DNA of 64,000 nt from Triglochin maritima (lineage: Eukaryota > Streptophyta > Magnoliopsida > Alismatales > Juncaginaceae): positions 8,122,001 to 8,186,000 of the forward strand of contig OY821789.1 of assembly GCA_963682175.1 (NCBI GenBank), read 5' to 3'. The notes beneath the pieces are model-generated. The model was not told the origin of the DNA. It searched no databases and was given only the letters and a program-made list of their open reading frames with translations. The translations under genes and the position numbers were made by a program. This document shows, in pieces, positions 44,075-54,900 of the stretch (positions within the stretch are counted from its first letter, which is position 1; each line of letters opens with the position of its first letter).

Positions 44075-46089
44075 ATGCAAGGAGTAGGTATGCTTAAACC
44101 TTACCTTGCTGGACACCTTGTTCATATATGGTCCTCAGACGTTGTAAATTTAAGTTATAGTAATGAAGGTCATGATGGTGTGGTTAGAGATGGAATTTAA
44201 ACCATCCCTAGGATTTCCTTCATGTCACGAAGAAATCACAATCTAGATGCAGGGCACTACATAGTGGTTTGCCAGCCACATTTTTTACAGTTCAAATTAC
44301 TAGATTTCAGTGCCAAGACAAATTTGCAGTGACATTACTACTCAACTTAACCATGCAGTTATTCTACGGAGATTAAAGATAAGAGGGCTGACTTCTCGAC
44401 GGTAATACTAACGGCTGTTTTTTTACTATGTATCCCAGGCCTAGTTGGTCTTCAGGGTGCTGTTATGGAGCCTACACGGTGTAGGGGTATCATTCTTTTA
44501 AATATTTCACTTCGTCTGCTCCATATAAAAAATCAACCATGGTATGGGAGGCCTTTCATACGATCATTTCAGAGCTTGTTATGGTAACTAATATTTATTT
44601 TAGCTTTTAGTTACTCTATTGAGGTCTATGGTAATGTCCTAACACCCTTGGACTGTCATATTAGCAATACTCCCCTTGGCAAGCTTTTCTTCAATTCCGT
44701 TGCTACACCTGAAGCTGTTAGAAACATTCTTTCGCAGGTGCTTTATTGTTAGCTTATTATCTTTCAAAGTTCCATTTCTGAATTATGTCCTGCAATTTTT
44801 TGTTCCAACCTTTCTTAAAGATTGCTTGATTACTATTTTCCAAATTATGACTTATTTGTACTGCCAGCACATAACAAGTAATTCAGACAGGTACTTTTGT
44901 TACAATTGTCCGGTGATGTTTGTATTCAAGACACATAATGGAAAAGAATATGGGTGTTACATTTGGGTCAGTGTTGGTATTCATTTTCTCCAGTTTTAAT
45001 TCAAATGAGAACTTAAGAAGACTGATACAAGCCACCGGTCTGTATGCCATTGAAAATCCTCTCGACTAGTTGAAGATACCAATCATCTTCGTGACTTATC
45101 GAATCACAAGTTAAACATCAGGTGATTGTCACAATATAAATTAAAAAAAATCGAATCTCAGTTCAATAATATTATTGTAAAAATGGCAATTGGATTAAAA
45201 GTTTAATCAAAGTGTTGGTGTCCAAAAAATTGATATATGGAACAGAGCTCCTAAGCGAAGTGTGACAAATAAGAGTGGTTCAATGTCATTTACTCTAAAT
45301 ATCACTATATTCTTGGTAAAAATGTAACAGAAAGACAAGACAAAGTTTCCCTGAGACCACATGAATAGACAATAAACAGCATAGGGTAATGTGAGCTATC
45401 AAAACATGAACAAGGAACAAATTGTGTTAGTGAAGGGTGTTTAGGGTGTCAATTTCAGTTAATGTTTACCTTCTTATATGCTAAAACTGGAGACGTGGGA
45501 TTGTTGGGTAATCAAATTGTACGATTCTTGTTGACCAGTGTTACTATGACACGTCCGAAGTGACAGAAGAGTTGGTGCAGAAGATTCTTCAACCTGGACT
45601 TGAACCTGGTGCTGCTGACGTATTTCTTGAGTTCATCTGCTAGTCGGATGGTCCACTACCTGACGAATTGCTTCCTCAAGTGAAGGTGACACACCAAGAT
45701 ACATTTTACAAATGCTAGACTGTCGGTAGCTTGTCAGGCATTGTTAATATTTTTTAGTTTATGCATGTTTCTAGTGTAATAATACCCTTTCTATTGGTGG
45801 TCCAGTGTCCAGTTCTGATAGGGTGGGGAGACAAAGACCCGTGGGAGCCCGTTGAACTTGGAAAGGCGTATCAAAAATTCGATACAGTAGAAGACTTTGT
45901 TGTCCTACCCAACGTTGGTCATTGTCCACAGGTCATAACTATAAAAAAATTATATGACTGGCTCTTCTTTTGCTTCTTTTTGCTGGTCTTACTCTCGTAC
46001 TGATGTCCTCCTCTGCTGCACAGGATGAGGCCCCAGAGCTTGTGAATCCACTTATTGAATCGTTTATAGATCGTCATGCGCCAAAATGA

Positions 46090-47107
46090 TAGCTTTGGCG
46101 TCGTCCATCTAAACTCGTGAAATACACACAGAACTTTGCAAGAAATGAGTAAAGATGCCCAAACATTTGACTCTTGGTAGTAGTTCATGTTCTGGAGTTT
46201 CATTGACACTGGTCTGAAGTTTTCATCTTATGCAAGTGAGGGGTGTCATGCATATTTGCTTATGCTCCGTTTGGCTCGTAAATATGCAGTAATACCACAG
46301 TAAGGAACAGTTCTTATTTGATTTGTTCACTTGACAGTATCTTCATTTAATTTTTTCCCGGAGCGGTAAGCTGCATATTTCTGTCAGCTGTATTTTATAG
46401 TGAAACCTGCCGAACTCATAATGGAATAGTGGAAAACTGCAGTATTATGGTCTATAAATGAAATAGCATTTCTCAACTGCCATTTTCATTTGATATTCCC
46501 ATAAATGTGTGTGCACACTACATGTTTATTTCCTTTTTTTCTTCTAGCACGTATAAGGAGATAATGGTATTTGCGTAATCTAACCAATTGGAAGTTCCTT
46601 CCATGCATGCTCAATTGTCCATTTATCCAAGTTTGCACTCATGAACCTCTATTCGTCACAGAGGTGCCACTTTAGTTTCAGAAAAGCTGCAAAAGATTTG
46701 ATCACCACGTCAGTTGCTTCTTGTGACATCAACTTTGCCAAAATTTGTTAGAAAACATTATGAAGCATATTTTACCATTAAGGCACACATTTGAAAGACT
46801 TTTGTTTGGGTACGGATATTTAGGGGTATGGTGCACATAACAAACACTTATTTTGTTTGTATCTTCACTCTTCAGAAGACTACGTTCTTCCTAGTACATG
46901 TAAATCTTCTTAAGTTTGTAACAGACTTAGCAACTGCATTTGTAAGTGCAAACCAAAGTTCACATCACTTTAAAAATTAAGCTACCCATGGTGGGTTGGT
47001 TGTTAGGCATCTACTGAGGAAGAACGACCCGATAAAAATCTGAAATAGTTGTTTCTGTTATAGGAACCAATCTGAAGAAAAAACATTATTTTGGAGTGTA
47101 CTTTTTT
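46090..47107. other. 3' flank of the CLD1-like pseudogene
   Basis: AT-rich sequence with no recognisable gene. A CTCCGTTTGGCTCGTAAATA block at about 46265 resembles a MITE end, but no partner was found. Confidence 0.4.
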
Positions 47108-47850
47108 TTACCGTGTTAGGGAATAAGATCAATCATAAAATACGCAGCGGAACGAAATAATAAATCCAATTGAAGAAGAGCAATACAAATAATGCAAATC
47201 ACAATCAACAAATCACGCAATCATGCAAGACACAAGGAATTAACGTGAAAACTCAATCTACTATAGAGAGACGAATTACAAGAGAGATTTACAGAACTCA
47301 CAAACCAACCGACAAAAAATTCAGTTGAATTTGCTCCTATCGAATACACACAATGATGTTCTCTCTTTTTCTCTCAAAATGCAAAATAGATGATACTAAA
47401 GATGATAATACAAAAGGAGACGAAAGCCTCTTTATATACTAGGTCAATACAATTATTAATTGCACCAAAAACGGGGTGGAGAGAACTGCAAAACGTGGGC
47501 AAAACTGTTCTGAACGGTCCACCGATCGAGAGGAAAGGTCGACCGAACATGAATTGTAGCACGATCCGGAGCTCCACCAGTCGACCGTCGCGCGTCTTTA
47601 GTCGACCGAAAATTTCCAGGTAATGTCACAACACTTCAACCGGTCGACCGAAAATTTCCAAGCATTTGTCCCAGACCACCAAATGCAGACAGGGTCGACC
47701 GGCTAAGAACATCCGGTCGACCGGACGTGTCCAGACACCTTGTCCAGGACATACAAGTATGTCTAGACATCAACCGGTCGATCGAAAATAACCAGTCACT
47801 TTGTCTTGGACGTAAAGCTGTAATACCGGTCGACCGTCTGTCTAATTTTT
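47108..47850. repeat. LTR-like repeat with CGGTCGACCG array
   Basis: It starts TGTTAGGGAATAAGATC with a CGCAGCGGAACG signature at about 47138, comparable to the ends of other LTRs here. Between 47510 and 47840 are about nine full or partial GGTCGACCG motifs. The right boundary and a target duplication could not be found. Confidence 0.5.
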
Positions 47851-49201
47851 CCACAAAATACTTAATTCACATATTCAATGTAAATAGCAACAAACCGGAA
47901 TATCTCTTATTAGCCTATGTATGCAGATTTTCAACGTTGTGAGGACGAACAAAGTGTACAACTTTATGTGACCAGTTGAGTGAATAACAACTAATCATTA
48001 GATAAGTTAAAGTCGAACTGACGAGGTAAGGGTTGTGACGCCCCTTCATTCTACCGTCAGCCCATGCTCTTGTGTTGGTGGTCTTATTTTGAAGTACTTG
48101 CCAGGTCTCCCGTTACATCATCTCATATTTCTACGATGAATTATTGGGATAAAGAAAACCGAAAGCACAAAATTATGTGAACTATTCTGTCTCGTGAACC
48201 ATGTGTCCATGTTCTCATCACATCTCACTTTCGAAATTAACGATGCGAACGTCGAAAACAAGATGGTGGTGCAGTTAGTTGGTTTTTACCTGAAGTTGCA
48301 AATAACAAAATCAGATAATGACATCAATGTCTTTTTTGAAGGGTCCCTTGCACGCTATCTACCATCTTAATTTCGCGATATCTGCCCTTGACTTTTATTA
48401 GAGGATTAGAAACAATAAACCCCAGAACAATGGTTAACAGATTGCCAACCTTTTAATATACAATACTCATTAAATATTTAAAACAGCAACAAATTAAATA
48501 GACCAGAATATAGACCATGCATACTGAATCAAAGATGATACTAATATAATTTCACGCTTATCCAAAACAAAAGAAATAATTTCGGGTTCCAACTTAAGAA
48601 CCAATTGGTGTTGGGCGACGATACTCATGAATCGTGATATTAATAACACAACAATAATTCAAATTGTCCATCCTAAAATTACTCTTAATACTCCTATGCT
48701 ACTTATCATAAGTCAAACTTGTTTTTGGTTAGAACCGGTGGATGTGTTGAGCTAGACGTTGGTCTTGAATGAGGGACCTAACTACCAAAGATGTTATTGG
48801 AAAATATTCCTACGTAAAGCCATTATCCATGGATTATTAACACTTGAATTAATTCTTCCCACCAAACGTAACCACAATTGATATCCCAACAAGAGTTAGG
48901 ATAGGAAAACGTCCACAACCACCCAAAGTATATTGCATGCACCACAATAAAACCTTTGCTGTTTCTTTCTTTGAAGAAACTTCAACACTCAAACTCTCCC
49001 AACATAACACACAACTCTTCTTCTTATATAGTCTTCCTTGGAGAATAGAAAAGCACATTATAAGAAATTAAGAATATGCCCCCTTGAGCTCTCCCCACAA
49101 GAAGTTTCACATCGATCACATCATAATTGGGAACCAACCAAAATTATTAAAGACCCAGTTGAGAAATTAAGCTAGCAAAAGACACCAAGATATCTACAAG
49201 A
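47851..49201. other. Intergenic, upstream of the Vps62-like gene
   Basis: No gene or transposon end is recognised; the frame at 48849-49058 has no domain. The final few hundred bases should contain the promoter and leader of the plus-strand DUF946 gene. Confidence 0.4.
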
Positions 49202-52200
49202 ATGGGGATTGCCTCATTCATTGGTCAGAAGGAGAGGTCACTAGCATCGTTGCCAATTGATACTCCCTTTCATCTCCCCTCTCCATTGCCTTCTTGGCCA
49301 CCAGGTGCTTCTTTGGCCTCTCATCACATATTTGATTTTCATTTTGTTCATTTGTGAAAAGTCTATAATATATATATTCACACACACAGTAATATATATC
49401 TCAAGGTTTCCAAAATTTTGCTTTGTCTTTTTGCTAATATGTGATTAATTTGAAAGAAGTCCACAAACCGTAGGAAGTTAAGTTACAGGAAATCATGCAT
49501 GTCAAAGTGAAGTGACAAGTTAGTGATCGATTTCAAAGTCAGTCCATGAAAAGACAATTGACCTATATTCGTAATTGTATTGAAGTTTTCTATAACTACC
49601 CATTATTTGAATGAGGAAGTCATCATATGAAGCTAAGTTGCAGTTTTGGAACAAATTTGGAGTTCAATTAACTTTCCAATGCCTAATTATGTTATTGTAA
49701 ATCACATCCCTGCAATAACTTAAATTTGTTCTACCTCATATTCAAAAACCAACGAATATATTATTTCAAAACTGTGTTCATAATTTCCTCATAGGTGGTG
49801 GCTTTGGCAAAGGATGCATGGACTTGGGTGGTCTAGAGGTGGTCCAAGTATCAACATTCAAGAAAATATGGTCAACCCAAGAAGGTGGGCAAAACAAACT
49901 TGGTGCAACCTTCTTCTCACCCTCCCCCATGCCCAATGGCTTCTCCATGCTAGGCTGCTACTGTTAGGTCCCTAACCCCCTTTAAGGGTTAATTGGTGAT
50001 TAAGAGGAGAGAGGGAGGTATGGAGAGGTTTGACTTTGTGAGAGAGAGAGAGGTATGGGTGGAGGTATGGGTGAGGTGAGGGGGTAGGGGTGTAGGGGAT
50101 GGAGGGGTGTGTGTGTGTGTTGGATAAAACACCCAACCCTTCTTCCTCTTCCTTTCTTCTTCTCTTCCACGCCATCCTCACCTTCTTCTCTCTTTGTCGT
50201 CGAGCAGCTCCGGAGGTCGGCGACGGAGGTGGACGAGCGGTCCAGTCAGGAGAGTTGCGGCGGTGAGCGCGAGGAGAGGTCACCGGAGACGGCGTGCGCG
50301 AGCGGTGCTCCGGCTTTGTTCGTCGTTCTCGTGAGGTATGCCGCTCATTAGTGTGATTTTGTTGCCCACCCTTGTGGAGGGGTGTTGTTGGTCGGTCGGG
50401 GGAGGTCGAGGACCTCTCCGGCGACGCGTTCTTCGTAAATCCTCGGCTGGCGCGAGGTTGAAGACGACCAACGGTCGACCGGGTCCTTCGGGCGGTCGAC
50501 CGTTTTAGCACTGTTTGCCCGACTTTAACCTTCACCGGTCGAACGATGCCTTGGGGCGGTCGACCGGTAGTGCATTATTGCTGGTGAGTTGGGATTTTCT
50601 ACCTGTTATCGGTCGACCGGTCCTTGTTGTGTTCGACCGGAACTTAAGTGTACCTGTTAGTATTGCATGTTTGTTCGACCGATTTATATTGCGTTCGACC
50701 GATTGCATGTTTGTTCGACCGGTAGTATGTTTACGTTCGACCGTTTGATGACGTAGAATACTAGGTTGACCCTGTCTGTTTTCGGTCGACCGAGACCCCT
50801 GAGTCGGTCGACCGCTAGAGTGGAATTTAATGTTGACCAGACTCCGGATTTTGACCTCGTTCGGTCGACCGGTTTTAGACTTTTGTTCGACCGTTGGGGA
50901 ATTAGTGTTGAGCAGTGAGTTCTACCGATTCAGACTTTCGGTCGACCGAATTCCTCGTGAAAACGGTCGACCGGTTAGACTATTTCGGTCGACCGAATCT
51001 GCTCAGAACTGAATTCCTGGGTCCCGTTGTGAATGCCAACTTTGTCCACGGAAACCCGTGTCCTCGCCTTGTGCGTGAGCCGGGAGGTGACGGTGGGCGC
51101 GTGATGCGTGCCTGCCCAGGGACCGCCGTTGGGAAGAGTGTGGGTGTTCGGGACGCGTCACCTCCATGTATGGACCGTGACTTTTGAGATGATTGTTGGC
51201 ACTTTGTAGTATAGCAGGCCTGAGGGATCGCGGATCCCAGTGTTGATGTTGTGCGGGCACGCAACTGGCGTTGGGTGAGGTGACTACCGGCCCTTGGGGC
51301 TACGGAGGTCGCTGCCCTGCTTTTATAGCGGCGCGGTTGGTGTTCGCGGCTCGAGGAGCCTGATGACCTGGCAGACTTCGGTCTGGATCTGTCCGATGCT
51401 GTGCCGGACTGTTGGACCACCGATGCTGTGCCGGTGATGCCGCCGAGGCTGTGCCGGCGATGATGATTGTTGGGCCGAGGCTGTGCCGGCTATGTTGTTT
51501 TCCTCGGCTGGGCACCTACCGAGATGTTGTTGTTATACCTTCCGGGCGACGGCCCCGTTGGTCCCTGTGGCCCCGACCACTGAGATTTACAGATCTGTTT
51601 CTATCGGCGCGTAGACGTGACAGAGGCTCCCTGCCGAACCCTTGAGTAGTGTAGCTGCGTGTGGGGGGTGCGATGTCGCGGGCTACTAGACTGCATGTGC
51701 CTGCAGTAGGTCTCTTCGGGAGACCCGATGATTGATTGTCGGACTGATGTCCTGTTTTACCCTTCGGGGGAACTGTTTTCCATTTCTGTTGATGCCATGA
51801 CATGCTACTAGTATGATAGGTTCATTATGTGGTGCATGCATATAGGTGAGTTGGTATACGGGGTTTCCTTCTGGAAACTCAGGCATTGTTGTTGCATCTT
51901 TTTCAGGACCGCAGTAGGTCCAGGTGGGTGGTGACCGAGGACGGAGCGCTTTGGAGTCGGATCCTCTTCGACAGTTGCTAGACCGTACGACTACTTGTAT
52001 TCTCTTTCATTGTATCAGTATTGTAGTCGTATTTCCTTTGGAAAACTCCTTGTATTTTGGGTGCACCCGGATTTCTATATTATATATTAGTGACGTTCCC
52101 GCCTTGAGTTGTCAGTTTTATTCGTTATTTCGAAATTTTAAATCTTCCGCTGTTTCGGGACGTTACAGCTACTCCCAGCCCAACGCCAACCCCCTCTTCG

Positions 52201-54580
52201 GTTGTGTCCTAGTCGGCAAAGACGTGAGCACTACCGGCAAAGCGCTGGCCAAGCCCACTGACTACACTCTTGTTTGGAGTAGTGAGAATGTGGGCATCAA
52301 GAAGCAAGATGGGGTAGGCTACTTCTGGCTTCCGGTGGCTCCGGAAGGGTATAGGTCGGTCGGGGTGTTGGTCACAGCATCGCCGGATAAGCCCTCTTTA
52401 GGGGAGATTATGTGTGTGAGGACTGACCTCACCGATGAGTGTGAGAAGGAGGGGGTGATATGGGAGAGGAATGGATTTGAGGTTTATGGGCTCCGACCGA
52501 CAAGGAGAGGAATTGATGAACCGGGTAAGCAAGCAAAATGATATGGGGTGTAGTATCATTCGTAAATAAAATCACGTAGAACTACCGTAGGTAGGAGTTT
52601 CCTTGCAAATTAACAACGGCCAACACATGACAAATTTGAAAGTCCGAAGTTTTCTTGCAATTGATCTTATGTTTGAAGTTCGGATGTTTTCAATTTTAAG
52701 GTGAAGTGTAAGTGTTTGTCTTGGTTGGTGAGAGAAATGTAAGAGTGAAGTCATTCCTAAAATTTTAAGCTAATGATCTGTGGTGGGTATATGCATGGCT
52801 GCTAATACATACACGATTCACACAATAATTGATAATTTGGTGAGTCATGATGATTCATGAATGATGAACGTAAAACAAATAAGACATATAATTAACTTGA
52901 AGAATAGACAATTGCCCATTATTTGTTGATTTTTCACATGAAAATGACACGTACCTCTAGTATGGTTAGCCAATCCCAATTGTTCTTCTTCTGGAAATGG
53001 TTGTTGAAAATATATAGTAGCCCAAAAACTTCAATTTACATATCATGCTGATTTTATTGCAATCATCAATCCAAACATTACAAATGTTCTCAGGCTTTCA
53101 TCAATACAAGCATGTGTTGATACAATTACATGATTAATGCTCAATACGTTAGATAGAACAAACTGGTAATTACAAAAAAATGGTACATGCATGATGTTGA
53201 TTTGATTGAATTTCCCTCCAAAAACAGGTTTATCCGTTGGAACCTTTCAGTGCACCACCAAATCAAGCACCATCACTCTATCATGCCTAAAGAACTCCAA
53301 CTTCACCACCTTCTCCTCCATGCCGAACCTCTCCCAACTCCGTGCCATCGCGGCCCACTACGCCCCTCTCATCTACTTCCACCCCGACGAGACCTTCCTC
53401 TCGTCCTCCACCGCTTGGTTCTTCTCCCACGGCGCCCTCCTCTACTCTGCCTCAGACTCCTCCCACCCGGTCCCGGTCGCCCCTCCAGAGGGAGCCAACC
53501 TTCCTCAGGGGGGCTCCAACGACGGCGCCATTTGGCTCGACCTACCGGCCGACGACAAAGAGAAGAAATTGGTCCAAAAGGGGGATGTGGGGAGTAGCAA
53601 AGTGTACGTGCATGGGAAGCCCATGCATGGGGGCATTTCCACTGACTTGGGGGTGTGGGTGTTTTACCCTTTCAATGGGCCTGCCAGGGCTAAGGTGGCT
53701 TTGGTGAATGTGGGGTTGGGGAAGATTGGAGAGCATGTTGGGGATTGGGAGCACTTGACTTTGAGGGTTAGTAACTTCACTGGGGAGCTTAAGAGAGTTT
53801 ACTTCTCTCAGCATAGTGGTGGGCAGTGGGTGGATGCTCCCAACCTACAATTCAAGGTATATACTTTTAATTAATTTTCCAACATCATGCTACTCTTGGT
53901 TTGTAGTTGAATTTGATTGATCCATTTTTATTCTAAAATTCATCTCTCCTAAGTGAGAGTAGCAATACAAATTTAGTAAAGTAAAATATTGTATTTTTAT
54001 TTATTTATTTATTTGCACAACAAAAATACGATCTCATATATAAAACATATACTACAGTTGTGTCTGCTGTGTATATATAAAAGAGGTGGTGAATTGATTA
54101 ATCAATTTTCATATATTAACTTAACATGAGATCACAATTTATTATTATTTTGGTTTATCGATCTCTTCGTTACAGGAGGGCTCGAATAAGCCAGTGGCTT
54201 ATTCCTCATTGCGAGGCCACGCCTTCTACCCTCACCCAGGATTAGTCCTACAAGGCAACACCAAGTTAGGTATTGGCATAAGGAATGAGACGGCGAAAGG
54301 GAAGCTTAGTTTGGACACCGAGAACGCCTTCGAGATTATCGCAGCGGAGTACTTGGGCGGTGTCGTAGAGGAGCCACCGTGGGTGAACTACATGAGTCTA
54401 TGGGGCCCGAAAATCACGTACAACACCGCGAAAGAGCTGAACAAGGTGATAAGATGGTTCCCCGGGAAGGTGAAGAGAGCGCTCCAGAAGGCGGTCAACA
54501 GCCTTCCAGCCGAGGTGCTCGGACAAGTAGGGCCTACAGGACCCAAGGAGAAGAGTAGCTGGATTGGCGATGAGAAATAA
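49202..54580 (+). pseudogene. DUF946/Vps62-like protein gene, exon 2 interrupted by a solo LTR
   Basis: Four exons: 49202-49304 (starting MGIASFIGQKERS), 49795-52524 including the insertion, 53228-53856 and 54176-54580. Without the insertion and one target-site copy, the frame is continuous and matches the plant DUF946 family (Vps62-related, function poorly known) from LPSPLPSWPPG through FHPDETF, IGEHVGDWEHLTLR, FSQHSGGQWVDAP and AAEYLGG to the terminal GPTGPKEKSSWIGDEK. Phases agree at every junction. The LTR enters at codon TAC of the LGCYSQPN segment and supplies TGT TAG, so translation would end about 91 residues in. No other lesion is visible, which implies a recent knockout. The insertion might be polymorphic between individuals or haplotypes; loss by splicing around it would delete part of exon 2. 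Confidence 0.9.
49962..52167 (+). mobile_element. Solo LTR (2206 bp) inside an exon
   Basis: It begins TGTTAGGTCC and ends CGGGACGTTACA. A perfect 5-bp target duplication GCTAC flanks it (49957-49961 and 52168-52172). Its reversed right end TGTAACGTCCCGAAACAGCG is close to the ends of the gypsy LTRs at 54901 and 60644, so it belongs to the same lineage. It carries ten full CGGTCGACCG palindromes between about 50470 and 50995. No internal retroviral genes or second LTR exist, so it formed by LTR-LTR recombination or arrived as such. The frames inside it are not genes. Confidence 0.92.
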
Positions 54581-54660
54581 CCGTAATTTTTTTAAATAAT
54601 ATTCATTTTAAAAAAAATTCGAAAACTAATCACAAAAAAAAAAAAAATTCAAAAGTACGC

Positions 54661-54820
54661 AGATCGCGGGTCGAACCCGCGATCCGCGCAACCACGGATC
54701 GCGGGTACGACCCGCGATCCGTGGTGACGGATCGCGGGTGCGACCCGCGATCCGTGCCCACGGATCGCGGGATCGACCCGCGATCCGTCACCACGGATCG
54801 CGGGTACGAACCGCGATCCG
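54661..54820. repeat. Five-unit hairpin array, 33-bp period
   Basis: Units start at 54661, 54696, 54729, 54762 and 54795 (spacing 35, 33, 33, 33). Each pairs GGATCGCGGGT with ACCCGCGATCC around a 3-4-nt centre; unit 1 begins AGATC and unit 5 has one arm mismatch (GAACC). Because 33 is a multiple of 3, both strands read as 11-residue peptide repeats, which explains the open frames here. A TATAAATA at about 54836 follows. Confidence 0.9.
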
Positions 54821-54900
54821 TGGGCGCGAGTTCTTATAAATACGCGGTTCGTCAATTTTTTTTTAAATCCAATTATTTTTTCAATTCCTCCTACATTTCC

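Larger units (their letters stand above)
41434..46089 (+). pseudogene. CLD1-like chloroplast alpha/beta hydrolase (chlorophyll dephytylase type), broken
   Basis: Eight exons are traceable: 41434-41648, 42661-42753, 43256-43466, 44439-44583, 44665-44737, 45539-45685, 45806-45931 and 46024-46089. They follow the Arabidopsis At5g38520 (CLD1) type closely: a Ser/Pro-rich transit-like N-terminus, LVLVHGFGAN, DHWRKNIPVLAQ, the nucleophile segment CNSIGG, DKDPWEP and the His segment VGHCPQ. Three lesions are visible. Exon 2 ends AACAG followed by GA rather than a GT donor. In exon 3 one base is missing at about 43320 (CTTATGGTTACGG where the family needs an extra T for LIGYGYS). In exon 6 a TAG at 45641-45643 replaces the Tyr codon after FIC. 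Any one would truncate the protein, so I call a pseudogene; sequencing error could explain one but hardly all three. Confidence 0.85.

Noticed and set aside
50515..51900. Several overlapping frames inside the solo LTR
   Set aside because: Frames on both strands are peppered with repeated peptides from CGGTCGACCG; this is LTR sequence, not genes.
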